A DNA stretch of 64,000 nucleotides, taken from contig NZ_JACXYX010000015.1 of NCBI RefSeq assembly GCF_014779655.1, positions 62,001 through 126,000 of the forward strand, in the 5' to 3' direction. Positions 35,810 through 45,854 of the stretch are shown piece after piece (positions within the stretch are counted from its first letter, which is position 1; the number at the start of each line of letters is the position of its first letter). The stretch comes from Nocardioides ganghwensis. GTDB taxonomy: Bacteria; Actinomycetota; Actinomycetes; Propionibacteriales; Nocardioidaceae. The notes beneath the pieces are model-generated. The model did no database searches. It had not been told where the DNA came from and worked only from the letters and a program-made list of their open reading frames with translations. The position numbers were made by a program, and so were the translations under genes.

Positions 35810-36815
35810 GGGAGCGGAGCTCCTCAGGCCACCTTGACCAGGAGAAGGGGTTTCCGTACAAGGCCGCACCAGGTTCGGGGGACCAACTCAGACCGTCGAT
35901 TGGGCGACCGTGGATGATCTCGCTCCACACTGTGTTCAGGCCGTCGTCGCTCATTCCGCCGAAGCGGCGCCAGTGAGTACCGACGTTGTCATCCACGTCG
36001 ATGCCCGAGAATGCCGCCCGCCCCTGACGCAACTTCCGGCCAAGCTGCTCGCGACTGCGCCACGGGACGTGGACGATGCGGAAGGTGGTGTCGATTCGGC
36101 CCGGTCGAGAGACCCAGTGGTTGCCGGTGTCGAGGAGGGCAAGCCGCGATGCTCGGTACGCGACCTTCCTCAGACTGTGAGGAGCGCGTTCAATTCGGAA
36201 TGAACCGGGCTCGCCAGAAACAGGGAACGCATTGTGGATGTCGGCTCGAGCGACCTTCGCCGAGGTTGCTCGCAGGGAGTCAGCCAATGACGCTGACTGC
36301 CCGAACCACAGCTCGTCGGCGTCGAACGGGATGATCCAACCAGCGCCTCGGCGCGCTGCGTACCGCCCGAGGAGCGTCATCTTCGCCTGCTGGTAGTAGG
36401 CAGGTTCGGTGTCGCGCGCCAAGATCACGCGCTTGTCGCGAAGACCCAGCAACAAGTCAACGGTCTCGTCAGAGGAGCCGTTGTCTGCGACAAGGACCCG
36501 GTCTACGCCCTGGGCGAGCAGGTGTCCCACCGTCTGGGTGAGGATGTCGGCTTCGTTCTTCACCATCGTTACTGCCCAGATCGCGCCGGTCGCATCTGGT
36601 CCGTAGCTGCTTCGGGGGAGCTGAAGACCTCTCTGGGCGCGACGCATGGCCATCCGATGCTCATGCTGTCGTAGGTGCGTGATCTGGTGCGCCACCGCGC
36701 CGCGCACCGAGAGGCCATCCACGAGCCGTGAAGACGTCGTGGTCGGGTCTGGAGTCATGTGCCGATCTTCTCTGTCCAAGGCGGGCTGGAGGGGTACGGG
36801 TCGCGAGCTCTGCAT
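35802..36815 (-). CDS. family 2 glycosyltransferase (Glyco_tranf_2_4 type)
   Basis: A protein of about 337 residues. GAIWAVTMVKNEADILTQTV, RVLVADNGSSDETVDLLLGL, PAYYQQAKMTLLGRYAARRG and GWIIPFDADELWFGQ mirror the downstream paralogue. The start is uncertain. ATG 36815 has GGAAGG 4 bases upstream and is preferred, while 36830 and 36758 are also in frame. It follows the GT2 gene at 36832 closely, so the three may be cotranscribed. It lies at the right edge of the lower-GC segment. Donor sugar unknown. Confidence 0.82.
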   Translation of the reverse strand: MQSSRPVPLQPALDREDRHMTPDPTTTSSRLVDGLSVRGAVAHQITHLRQHEHRMAMRRAQRGLQLPRSSYGPDATGAIWAVTMVKNEADILTQTVGHLLAQGVDRVLVADNGSSDETVDLLLGLRDKRVILARDTEPAYYQQAKMTLLGRYAARRGAGWIIPFDADELWFGQSASLADSLRATSAKVARADIHNAFPVSGEPGSFRIERAPHSLRKVAYRASRLALLDTGNHWVSRPGRIDTTFRIVHVPWRSREQLGRKLRQGRAAFSGIDVDDNVGTHWRRFGGMSDDGLNTVWSEIIHGRPIDGLSWSPEPGAALYGNPFSWSRWPEELRSHA

Positions 36816-36831
36816 CGACCCTTCCGCCATG

Positions 36832-37815
36832 TCACGTCACGCTCCTGATCCATTCCGTCTCGCCATGCCGCACGCCGGCCTCAGCCGCAGCTTCGACAGC
36901 CAAGGCGACCATCTTGCCCTGAATCAAACGAGGCGACCGGGACAGCGCTCGGTCGACCCCTCGACCGAGGCGCGCTGCATCTTCCGCCGTGCCAATGCTG
37001 CGCGCGACCGCCATGACCAACCAGCGCCAGGCTCCACCGCCTGCAGGCTCTGGCAACGCACCTGAATGCCGGTCGCGGAAGGCTCGTATCGACGCGCCGG
37101 AGATGAAGGCCCGCGCTACCCGGGACTCTGCGTCTGCGGCAGGCCCGCGGTGCTCGATCTCGAGATCGGGGTCGATGACGATCTCCACTCCGGAACGAGC
37201 CAGACGCAGCCCGAGCTCGGAGTCCTCGCGGTAGGTCATGGTCGGGTCGAAGCCGCCGACCGCTTCGTACGCCGCCTTCGGCACCGAGTTGCACGCCGCC
37301 CAGTGGAGCCACCGCTGCTCGGGCGGGCGTGCGTACGCCTGGGCGATCAGGCGGTGGTTGGCGGGCCTCCCGTACGCGCTGGCGTAGGGCGTGTCATCGA
37401 ACACGTCGCGGGTGAGCGAGACGACACCGAGTGGCGGGGCGTCCGCGGGACGCGCCCGGTGGCGGGCCAGATGAGCAGCGAGGAAGCCGGGTCTGGGCGT
37501 GAGGTCGTCGTCGCAGCGGAGCACGATCTCCCCGCGCGCCGCCTGGTAGCCCGCGGAGAGGGCAGCGGACACCCCGTCGCCACCGGCTCGCTCGACGATC
37601 CTCAACGGCACGCGGTCGGCGTACGTCTCGACGACCTCGCGGCTCCCGTCGATGTCCCCGTCGAGGACGAAGAGGACCTCCCACGGCTCGTCGACCTGCT
37701 GGGCGGCGAGTGCGTCGAGCAGGACCGGTAGCCGTGTCGCACCGCCGCGAGTGGGCACGACGACGGACAGGGCGAGATCGGGCACCCGCCGATCGTAGGT
37801 GGCCTGCGCGTTCAC
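36832..37815 (-). CDS. family 2 glycosyltransferase
   Basis: A protein of about 327 residues. LALSVVVPTRGGATRLPVLL, EVLFVLDGDIDGSREVVETY, GEIVLRCDDDLTPRPGFL (DxD) and GGFDPTMTYREDSELGLRLA are standard family 2 motifs. GTG 37815 overlaps the upstream MauE-gene stop (GTGA) and is chosen for coupling; GTG 37785, ten codons later, gives a more conventional N-terminus. Codon use becomes strongly GC-rich toward its 5' end, so it straddles the island boundary. Likely the last glycan gene on this side. Confidence 0.87.
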   Translation of the reverse strand: MNAQATYDRRVPDLALSVVVPTRGGATRLPVLLDALAAQQVDEPWEVLFVLDGDIDGSREVVETYADRVPLRIVERAGGDGVSAALSAGYQAARGEIVLRCDDDLTPRPGFLAAHLARHRARPADAPPLGVVSLTRDVFDDTPYASAYGRPANHRLIAQAYARPPEQRWLHWAACNSVPKAAYEAVGGFDPTMTYREDSELGLRLARSGVEIVIDPDLEIEHRGPAADAESRVARAFISGASIRAFRDRHSGALPEPAGGGAWRWLVMAVARSIGTAEDAARLGRGVDRALSRSPRLIQGKMVALAVEAAAEAGVRHGETEWIRSVT

Positions 37816-38807
37816 TCGGCCGGGCTCGGCTGCTCCGTGAGCACGCCGAAGACGTCCTCCACGAACGCAGCCACCTCGTCCTCCCCGTCCACCGGCCCTC
37901 CTGCGAGATAGCCGTCGGCCCCGAGCAGGACCGCGGCGGGCGCGGCGACGGAGAAGACACGACGGACGTTGAGCTCCGGCTCCCAGGCGGCGAGGTCGTA
38001 CGCGTGCTCGCCTGCTGCGCGCGCCGAGGCCTCGTCCGGGTAGATCGCGACGACACCCACGACCGGCGCGAGGCGGGCTGCCCAGTCGTCCAGCTTCTCC
38101 GCGGTGCGTACGCACGGGCCGCACCCGGGATTGAGGACGACGAGGAGCCGGGCCTGGGCGGCGGCGAGCTGGGCGATGCTCGTGGTCGTCCCATCGTGCA
38201 GGGTGAGGGCGCCGTACGGGGTGGCCTGGCGCTCGTAGTCGAGAAGGTCCTCGTCGGCCGACGCGGTGGGGCCGGCGCTCGCCGGAGCACCGACCACCAG
38301 GACCGCGACCGTCGCTGCGGCGGCTGCGGCCGCGAGCGCCCACCAGCCCGCGACGTCCAGCGCGCCGAGCGCCGACGGCACCGACCCGCCGTCGAGGGCG
38401 AACCACACGACCACGGCGGCGAGCGCGGTCAGGAGCACGTTGCGGGCGAGGGTCGTGGTGTCCACGTCGTGCCGGCCGAGGGTGCCGAAGCACGAGCACG
38501 TCACCGGCTCGTCGAAGGTCAGCGCCCGCGCGACCAGCGCGGCGTAGGCCAGCATCAGCAGCAGGACCACCACGGCGACCGGCACCAGCCAGCCGGACGG
38601 AGTCACGAGCAGCAGGGCCGCGGCGGCGATCTCCACCCAGGGCAGGGCCGGCGCAGCGACGTCGGCCGGCACGATCGCCGGCACCCGGAGCGCGGTGAAG
38701 GCGTCCCGGGTCGCGCGGCGGTCCCGGAGCTTGGCGACCCCGCTCGTGAGCAGCACGGCCACGAGGGTCAGCACGACCACGAGTGCGGCGACGGGTGCCT
38801 GCGACAT
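37812..38807 (-). CDS. MauE-like membrane protein with thioredoxin-like domain
   Basis: A 331-residue protein. Residues 1-165 form a DoxX/MauE-type four-helix membrane domain with GVAKLRDRRATRDAF near the N-terminus and FDEPVTCSCFGTLG, the Cys-x-Cys motif common in MauE-like proteins. After another membrane segment (about 155-175) comes a thioredoxin-like domain (about 205-330) with VVLNPGCGPCVRTAEKLDDW (CxxC) and FSVAAPAAVLLGADG. It probably relays reducing equivalents across the membrane. It overlaps the following glycosyltransferase gene by 4 bases, though their functions look unrelated. The ATG lies 7 bases after TACGGT. Confidence 0.83.
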   Translation of the reverse strand: MSQAPVAALVVVLTLVAVLLTSGVAKLRDRRATRDAFTALRVPAIVPADVAAPALPWVEIAAAALLLVTPSGWLVPVAVVVLLLMLAYAALVARALTFDEPVTCSCFGTLGRHDVDTTTLARNVLLTALAAVVVWFALDGGSVPSALGALDVAGWWALAAAAAAATVAVLVVGAPASAGPTASADEDLLDYERQATPYGALTLHDGTTTSIAQLAAAQARLLVVLNPGCGPCVRTAEKLDDWAARLAPVVGVVAIYPDEASARAAGEHAYDLAAWEPELNVRRVFSVAAPAAVLLGADGYLAGGPVDGEDEVAAFVEDVFGVLTEQPSPAE

Positions 38808-38814
38808 GTGCGAA

Positions 38815-38820
38815 ACCGTA
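38815..38820 (-). promoter_or_regulatory. candidate leaderless -10 for the MauE-like gene
   Basis: TACGGT on the minus strand followed by TTCGCAC (7 bases) and the ATG at 38807. Confidence 0.4.
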
Positions 38821-38843
38821 CGGCTCTGGCGAGGTGACCCCCG

Positions 38844-39329
38844 TCAGTGCCTCGGGTGCGCCCAGCGGTAGAGCGCGATCAGGCCGGGAAGGAAGACCAC
38901 CAGCAGCACGATCCCGAAGACCCTCTCGCCGACGCCTTCGCCGAACAGCACGAACAGCGAGCCGCCGAGGACGAACGGTGACGTGAGCAGCCCGACGATC
39001 CAGAAGACCAGCCGGGGGAGGAACCCACGCTGGGGACGCTGGGCCCACAGCGCTGACGTCCCGGTCGGGGTGAGTCCGGCGAGCACGTCCTCGAGGTCGC
39101 CGTGCGTACGGGCCGTGAGGGCGCGCGAGGTGCGCTCGTCGAGGTCGGCCGGGGTGAGGCGTCCCTGGCTGAAGGCCCTGTTGAGCAGGTCGCAGACCCG
39201 CTCCCGCTCGGCGTCGGACGCCAGCGTCGCCTCGCGGGCCGCCTCGGCGCGGTCGCGGGCTGCCATCCACATGCGCATGGCCTCGTCGCCGGGGCCGGAC
39301 CCGGGAGTGGCGCCGCTGGGGGTGGTCAT
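38844..39329 (-). CDS. DUF1707 domain membrane protein
   Basis: A 161-residue protein. An Ala/Arg-rich helical start precedes the DUF1707 core, LASDAERERVCDLLNRAFSQ followed by GRLTPADLDERTSRALTART, the usual SDxERe-x3-L...GRL..eE pattern. Two hydrophobic segments follow (about 110-130 and 137-155), so the DUF1707 part is probably cytoplasmic. The role of DUF1707 proteins is unknown. The gene is divergent from the MFS transporter and starts 7 bases after TACCCT. Confidence 0.85.
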   Translation of the reverse strand: MTTPSGATPGSGPGDEAMRMWMAARDRAEAAREATLASDAERERVCDLLNRAFSQGRLTPADLDERTSRALTARTHGDLEDVLAGLTPTGTSALWAQRPQRGFLPRLVFWIVGLLTSPFVLGGSLFVLFGEGVGERVFGIVLLVVFLPGLIALYRWAHPRH

Positions 39330-39336
39330 GCGGCTC

Positions 39337-39342
39337 AGGGTA
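39337..39342 (-). promoter_or_regulatory. candidate leaderless -10 for the DUF1707 gene
   Basis: TACCCT on the minus strand, then GAGCCGC (7 bases), then the ATG at 39329. Confidence 0.4.
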
Positions 39343-39413
39343 GGTGCTCGTCCCGCGGCACCGCGGCACTTCGGAGGGAACAACCCCGCTCGATCCGCTG
39401 TTGTCCTTCCTCG

Positions 39414-40778
39414 ATGAGCCCAGCACCCGACGCCGCCCCTGATGCCGCGGCCACGAGCGCGCAGGCGGACGACTCCCGTCGCGTCTCGCTGCTCCTCGGG
39501 CTCCTCTTCGGCCTGGCCGGCATGGGCTCGTCGAGCGCCGCGGTGGCGCTGGCCCTGCTCGGCGAGGACCTCGGCGTCAGCTCCGGGCTGGCGGCGTGGG
39601 CGATCAGCCTCTACGTCCTGATGCTGGCGGTCACCACCGCCCTCTACGGCCGGATCTCCGACCTCGTCGGCGTCCGCGGTCCGCTGCTCGCGGGACTGGT
39701 GCTCATGTCGATCGGCGCGCTGGTCGCAGCCCTCGCGCCCACCTTCGAGGTGCTGCTCGGCGCGCGCATGGTGCAGGGCGCCGGCGCCGCGGCGGTCCCG
39801 ACGCTCGGCGTGACCATCCTGTCCGCGAAGTACACCGGCGAGGTGCGCGGACTCGCCTTCGGGCGGCTCGCGGGAGTCGCCGCGGCTGTGAGCTGCCTCG
39901 GACCGCTCATCGGCGGGCTCGTCGAGGCGGCCTGGGGCTGGCGTGCCGTGATGGCGCTGCCGATCCTCGGCGCGCTGGTCGTGCCGCTGCTCTGGCGGGC
40001 CCTGCCGACCGGTGGCAGCGGCGCGCGGCTCGACGTCGTCGGCGCGATCCTCGTCGCCCTCACCGCCGCCGGCATGGTGCTGCTCGTGCAGTCGCCGTCG
40101 GCGGGCCTGCTGGTGGCCGCCGTCGGCGCAGGACTGCTCGTGCTGGGCGTGCCCGCGGTGCGCGCGACCGTACGCCGGCGTCCCGACGGCTTCCTGCCCG
40201 TCGAGGTGATCCGCAACGCCACCGTCGTCCGCAGCGCCGTCGCCGCGTCGGCCGTCCCCGCGTCGTGGTTCGCCATGCTCATCGCGCTGCCGGCCGTGCT
40301 GCTTGGCGAGGGCTGGGAGGCGTGGCAGGTCGGCCTCGCCATGGTGCCCAGCGCCGGCGTGGCGCTGCTGGTCCCGCAGGTCGCCGGGCCGATGCTCAAC
40401 CGGATCGGGCCGAGCCGCGCCCTCGCCGTCGCCGGCCTCGTCGCCTCGGCCGCGCTGCTGGTGGCGACGGTCGGTGCCTGGGCGACGAGCGCGACGGTGC
40501 TGGTCGCCGGCATCATCCTGGTCACCTTCGCCTTCGGCCTCGGCCAGCCTGCGTTGAGCGCCGTCGTCGGCGACGCGGTCCACCAGGACGTACGCGGGGT
40601 GGCGCTGGGCGTCTCGACGCTGCTCTTCCTCATCGGCGGCAGCGTCGGCTCCGCCGTGGTCGCGGGCATCAGCGGCCCGCTGGGCATGCCCGTCGCGCTC
40701 CTGGTGCTCGCGGTCCTGCCGCTGCTCGGCCTCGTCGTGCTGGCGCCCACGCTGCGCGCGGAGCCGGTCGCGGACTGA
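39414..40778 (+). CDS. MFS transporter (drug:H+ antiporter-like)
   Basis: A 454-residue membrane protein with the hydrophobic pattern of a 12- to 14-segment major facilitator. The N-terminal half has YGRISDLVGVRGPLLAGLVL, the motif A loop between segments 2 and 3, and ARMVQGAGAAAVPTLGV resembling motif B. EAAWGWRAVMALPILGAL and PQVAGPMLNRIGPSRALAVA are further family features of the 14-segment drug exporter group. No regulator gene lies beside it. The start is placed at the ATG before the Ala-rich N-terminus; no clear ribosome site. Substrate unknown. Confidence 0.88.
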   Translation: MSPAPDAAPDAAATSAQADDSRRVSLLLGLLFGLAGMGSSSAAVALALLGEDLGVSSGLAAWAISLYVLMLAVTTALYGRISDLVGVRGPLLAGLVLMSIGALVAALAPTFEVLLGARMVQGAGAAAVPTLGVTILSAKYTGEVRGLAFGRLAGVAAAVSCLGPLIGGLVEAAWGWRAVMALPILGALVVPLLWRALPTGGSGARLDVVGAILVALTAAGMVLLVQSPSAGLLVAAVGAGLLVLGVPAVRATVRRRPDGFLPVEVIRNATVVRSAVAASAVPASWFAMLIALPAVLLGEGWEAWQVGLAMVPSAGVALLVPQVAGPMLNRIGPSRALAVAGLVASAALLVATVGAWATSATVLVAGIILVTFAFGLGQPALSAVVGDAVHQDVRGVALGVSTLLFLIGGSVGSAVVAGISGPLGMPVALLVLAVLPLLGLVVLAPTLRAEPVAD

Positions 40779-40820
40779 CGCACCGCCACCGAGGAGCGCG
40801 GCCCGCGGGCAGGTGCAGGG

Positions 40821-41456
40821 TCAGCCCTGCGCCGAGCGGGCACGCTCGGCCAGGGCGACCGCGGCGCGCTGCACGACCGGCAGCTCCTCGGGGTCGCGGG
40901 CCGCCTCGTGGGGGACCGCTCCGCCGAGGAGCGCGGCGGGACTGGTGAGCCAGATCCACGCGCGCCACGGGTCGACCGCGGCGAGCAGCGGCTCGAGCAC
41001 CGTCAGCAGCTCGGTGCGCACCTCGCCCGTCTCGTCGAGCTGGAACCTCGGCACCAGGATCGCGCCCTCGTGCCCGACGAGCAGGAGCGTGCGCCGCTCG
41101 GCGGCCTTGTGCACCGCGAAGCGGGCGGCGTTGGTCGAGACGCCGCGCAGCGCCGCGACCCCGGCGTAGTCGAGCCAGCCGCCGTCGAGCAGCTCCTGCC
41201 GCAGCCGGGACTCGCGACGGAGCCGGACCAGTGCGACCGGTACGGCGTGGGCGGGGTCGTCGCCCTGCGCGCGCAGCAGCCGGTCGAGCTCAGCGAGCCG
41301 GTCGGCGTCGAGCGGCTCGCCCGTCGTGGGCTCGGTCCAGCGCACGTCGGCGCCCGCGCGCTCGTACGTCGGCAACCCGGCCGCGGCGAGCTGGTCGGCG
41401 AGGCCGAGGCCCTCCAGCCAGTCCGCCAGCTCGTGCGCGAGGTCACCGTCGGGCAC
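40821..41456 (-). CDS. MbcA/ParS-like (DUF2384-type) protein
   Basis: A 211-residue protein. The C-terminal third, PRFQLDETGEVRTELLTVLE, then VDPWRAWIWLTSPAALLGG and VPHEAARDPEELPVVQRAAV, resembles the Xre/MbcA/ParS toxin-binding domain. The preceding part, YAGVAALRGVSTNAARFAVH, looks like a helix-turn-helix or excision-type segment. Such domains normally belong to antitoxins paired with RES-domain toxins, but no RES gene is present. It follows typA by 8 bases on the same strand, starts at GTG, and is probably cotranscribed. An orphan regulator is possible. Assignment is by pattern and moderately confident. Confidence 0.6.
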   Translation of the reverse strand: MPDGDLAHELADWLEGLGLADQLAAAGLPTYERAGADVRWTEPTTGEPLDADRLAELDRLLRAQGDDPAHAVPVALVRLRRESRLRQELLDGGWLDYAGVAALRGVSTNAARFAVHKAAERRTLLLVGHEGAILVPRFQLDETGEVRTELLTVLEPLLAAVDPWRAWIWLTSPAALLGGAVPHEAARDPEELPVVQRAAVALAERARSAQG

Positions 41457-41464
41457 GGTCGGGC

Positions 41465-43354
<1,890 letters not shown>

Positions 43355-43529
43355 GCAGGGGCCTTCCGGGCGGAGACAGGGCTGTGCGAGAGCGGACGAG
43401 GCCCGAAGGGCCGGGCGCGGCCAGCACGGCCGCAGCGTGTCGAGTCTAGTGCGCGGGGCGGCAGATCGAGATTTCGCGGACCCAGCGGGCTCGGGTGTGA
43501 TCAAGGCCTCCCGGCGAATGATCCGGGCT

Positions 43530-43572
43530 GTAACTGTGTGTTACCGCCGCGTGGCCCGGTGCTCCCTACGGT
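43530..43572 (+). promoter_or_regulatory. candidate operator and -10 for the secreted protein gene
   Basis: GTAAC at 43530-43534 and GTTAC at 43540-43544 form an inverted pair around TGTGT. A TACGGT -10-like hexamer lies at 43567-43572. The palindrome would sit near the -35 position, as expected for an activator or repressor. The regulator is not known. Confidence 0.35.
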
Positions 43573-43620
43573 GGGGCCGTCCCTGAGGACCGGGACCCCG
43601 TACTCGGACTGGAGCACAGC

Positions 43621-44388
43621 ATGGCCACTGCCTCGACCCACGCCTCGACCCACGCCCGGCCGTCCCGCCGCACGGTCACGCGCACTGTCGCCTGGACCGT
43701 CCCCGTGGTCGCGGCCTCCGCCGCGGTGCCCGCGTACGCCGCCTCGTGCACGCCGCTCACGGGCGCGTCCTTCGCGTCCTGGTCGGGCACCGTCTCCAAC
43801 GGCGGCCTGGACTACGTGCAGACCTACACGCCTCCGTCCGGGGCGTCGGCCGCGCCGATCACGATGAGGATCGCGGCGAGCTACACGGGATTCGTGAAGG
43901 CCGGCAGCGAGGGCGGAAACGGTCCGAGCCTGTACGACGTCTACGACCCGGTCGGCGGCACCGGGAAGCCGGGGCTCGGGCTCATCCAGAGCGTCACCCG
44001 GCGGATGGACCGCCCCGCTCCCGGACGCAACGCGCGGGGCGCCTACACGTTCTCGTTCAGCAAGCCGGTGAGCAACCTCGTGCTCACCTTCACCGACATC
44101 GACCAGACCGCTGGAGACTTCCGCGACCGCGCCGAGCTGGACGGCTCCTGGACCGAGGTCGCTCGCGGGAGCGGTGTGTCGGGTGCCGGGACGCAGACGT
44201 CCCCGTGGGCGGGCGGTGCGGCCTACAGCGACAGCTCGAGCGGTGCCGGGAACGTCACGGTCAGGTTCGCCGGTCCGCTGACGAGCTTCACGCTGACCTA
44301 CTGGAACGCCGAGACGAGCTGGAGCGGGGTCGACCGGAACCAGGCGGTCTTCGTCACCGACGTCAGCTTCGACTACCAGCCCTGCTGA
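43621..44388 (+). CDS. secreted protein of unknown function with Tat-like signal
   Basis: A 255-residue exported protein. The N-terminus SRRTVTRTVAWTVPVVAASA has a twin-arginine pair and hydrophobic core, with likely cleavage at AYAAS near residue 41. The mature part is rich in Ser, Gly, Thr and aromatic residues and predicts as beta-strands: AYTFSFSKPVSNLVLTFTDI, VTVRFAGPLTSFTLTYWNAE, VFVTDVSFDYQPC. This resembles a jelly-roll surface or adhesion-type domain, but I cannot name a family. Two Cys (after the signal and at the very end) could form a disulfide. It stands alone between typA and the M4 protease gene. Confidence 0.7.
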   Translation: MATASTHASTHARPSRRTVTRTVAWTVPVVAASAAVPAYAASCTPLTGASFASWSGTVSNGGLDYVQTYTPPSGASAAPITMRIAASYTGFVKAGSEGGNGPSLYDVYDPVGGTGKPGLGLIQSVTRRMDRPAPGRNARGAYTFSFSKPVSNLVLTFTDIDQTAGDFRDRAELDGSWTEVARGSGVSGAGTQTSPWAGGAAYSDSSSGAGNVTVRFAGPLTSFTLTYWNAETSWSGVDRNQAVFVTDVSFDYQPC

Positions 44389-44427
44389 GTCGCCCCGCCC
44401 GGGCGCACCCCTTCCGGCTGTCGGACC

Positions 44428-44445
44428 GGACAGGTAGACCTGTCC
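44428..44445. promoter_or_regulatory. operator-like palindrome at the M4 protease start
   Basis: GGACAGGT and ACCTGTCC (44428-44435, 44438-44445) are perfect 8-bp arms separated by AG, ending one base before the ATG. A TAGACC hexamer (44435-44440) in its centre lies 6 bases before the start, so a bound repressor would cover the promoter. Confidence 0.45.
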
Positions 44446-44446
44446 C

Positions 44447-45775
44447 ATGACCTCTCGGGACACCCACTCCGCTCCTGCTCCGCGCTGCACCTTCATCCCG
44501 CCCTGGCTGGCCGAGCGGGTCGACGGCCCCGAGGCGGCCGCGCGTGACGAGGCGGTGCGCCGCCTGCGCGCGCAGCGCGGGGTCGAGGCTCGCGCCGCCT
44601 CCACGGTGGCTGTCGAGGGGGTGGGCGTCGCACCGGTCTGGACGGTCCACGACGCGGGGTCGTCGACCAGGCTGCCGGGCACGCCGGCCCGGCGCTCCGG
44701 AGAGCCCGACACCGGGGACGTCGCGGTCGACGAGGCCGCCACCGGCATCGAGGCGACGCTGCAGATGTTCCTCGAGGACCTCGCACGCAGCTCCCACGAC
44801 GGCGCCGGCGCCCCGGTGAGCCTCACGGTGCACTACGGCTCCGACTACAACAACGCCTTCTGGGACGGCACCCAGCTGGTGTTCGGCGACGGCGACGGCC
44901 GCGTGTTCGAGCGGTTCACCAAGCCCGTCGACGTGCTCGCCCACGAGTTCTCCCACGCCGTCATCGAGCACACCGCCGACCTCACCTACCGCGGCCAGTC
45001 GGGCGCGCTCAACGAGTCGGTCGCCGACGTGTTCGCGTCCTGCCTCAAGCAGCGCCTGCTCGGCCAGGAGGCCGCCGACGGCGACTGGCTCATCGGCGAG
45101 GGGATCTTCATGCCGTCCGTGCAGGCCCGGGCACTGCGCGACATGGCGGCGCCCGGCACGGCGTACGACGACCCCGAGGTCGGCGCGGACCCGCAGGTCG
45201 GCCACATGGACGACTACATCGTGACCACCGCCGACAACGGCGGCGTGCACCTCAACTCCGGCATCCCCAACCGGGCCTTCCACCTCGCGGCGCTCGCCGT
45301 CGGCGGCAGGGCGATCGAGGGCGCGGGCCGGATCTGGTACGACGCGCTGGTCGGCGGCGCGGTCCCTCGCGGCGCGGACTTCGGCACCTTCGCGGCGGCG
45401 ACCGTCGCTGCCGCCGGCGAGCACGCCGACGCGGTGCGCGACGCCTGGCGGCAGGTCGGTGTCGAGCCCGGCCGCGCGTCGGCGCCCGCCCCCGAGCCGC
45501 AGCCCGGAGGGCGTCTGCGCGTCGAGCGCAGCGGGGGCTTCGCCGGTCGCTCCGAGGCGGCCGAGGTCGACGTCGAGGCCTCCGGGCTGGGCCCGCTCGT
45601 CTCGGCGGCGGTGTGGTCCGCGGCGGCCAAGGACGCCCGGCCGCACCCCGACATGTTCGTCTACACGTTCACCGTCGAGGGACACGAGCCGGTGCGGGTG
45701 CCCGAGCACCTGCTCACCGACAGCCAGGCCGAGCTCGCCCGGCAGGTGCTGCGCCCCGGCACGTCCGAGGTGTGA
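44447..45775 (+). CDS. protealysin-like M4 metalloprotease with C-terminal emfourin-like domain
   Basis: A 442-residue protein without a signal peptide. CTFIPPWLAERV (about 14-25) matches the short PPxL-type propeptide of protealysin-like enzymes. DVLAHEFSHAVIEH (about 162-175) is the zinc HExxH site, GALNESVADVFA holds the third ligand Glu (about 190), and GGVHLNSGIPNRAFHLAA holds the substrate-binding Asn/His region. After a Pro/Ala linker (about 343-355), GRLRVERSGGFAGRSEAAEV and PDMFVYTFTV (about 355-437) resemble emfourin, the separate small inhibitor encoded beside protealysin. Having both in one chain is unusual. Likely a cytoplasmic protease under self-inhibition; that is inference. 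Confidence 0.87.
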   Translation: MTSRDTHSAPAPRCTFIPPWLAERVDGPEAAARDEAVRRLRAQRGVEARAASTVAVEGVGVAPVWTVHDAGSSTRLPGTPARRSGEPDTGDVAVDEAATGIEATLQMFLEDLARSSHDGAGAPVSLTVHYGSDYNNAFWDGTQLVFGDGDGRVFERFTKPVDVLAHEFSHAVIEHTADLTYRGQSGALNESVADVFASCLKQRLLGQEAADGDWLIGEGIFMPSVQARALRDMAAPGTAYDDPEVGADPQVGHMDDYIVTTADNGGVHLNSGIPNRAFHLAALAVGGRAIEGAGRIWYDALVGGAVPRGADFGTFAAATVAAAGEHADAVRDAWRQVGVEPGRASAPAPEPQPGGRLRVERSGGFAGRSEAAEVDVEASGLGPLVSAAVWSAAAKDARPHPDMFVYTFTVEGHEPVRVPEHLLTDSQAELARQVLRPGTSEV

Positions 45776-45842
45776 CGTCGGTCGCCGGCGCGGGCCGCGG
45801 GACCCCTCCCTGTGGGTGTCCGCCACCACGTGGGTCGACCAG

Positions 45843-45848
45843 TAGGTT
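45843..45848 (+). promoter_or_regulatory. candidate leaderless -10 for topoisomerase IB
   Basis: TAGGTT followed by CGCCGC (6 bases) and the ATG at 45855, with no Shine-Dalgarno. Confidence 0.4.
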
Positions 45849-45854
45849 CGCCGC

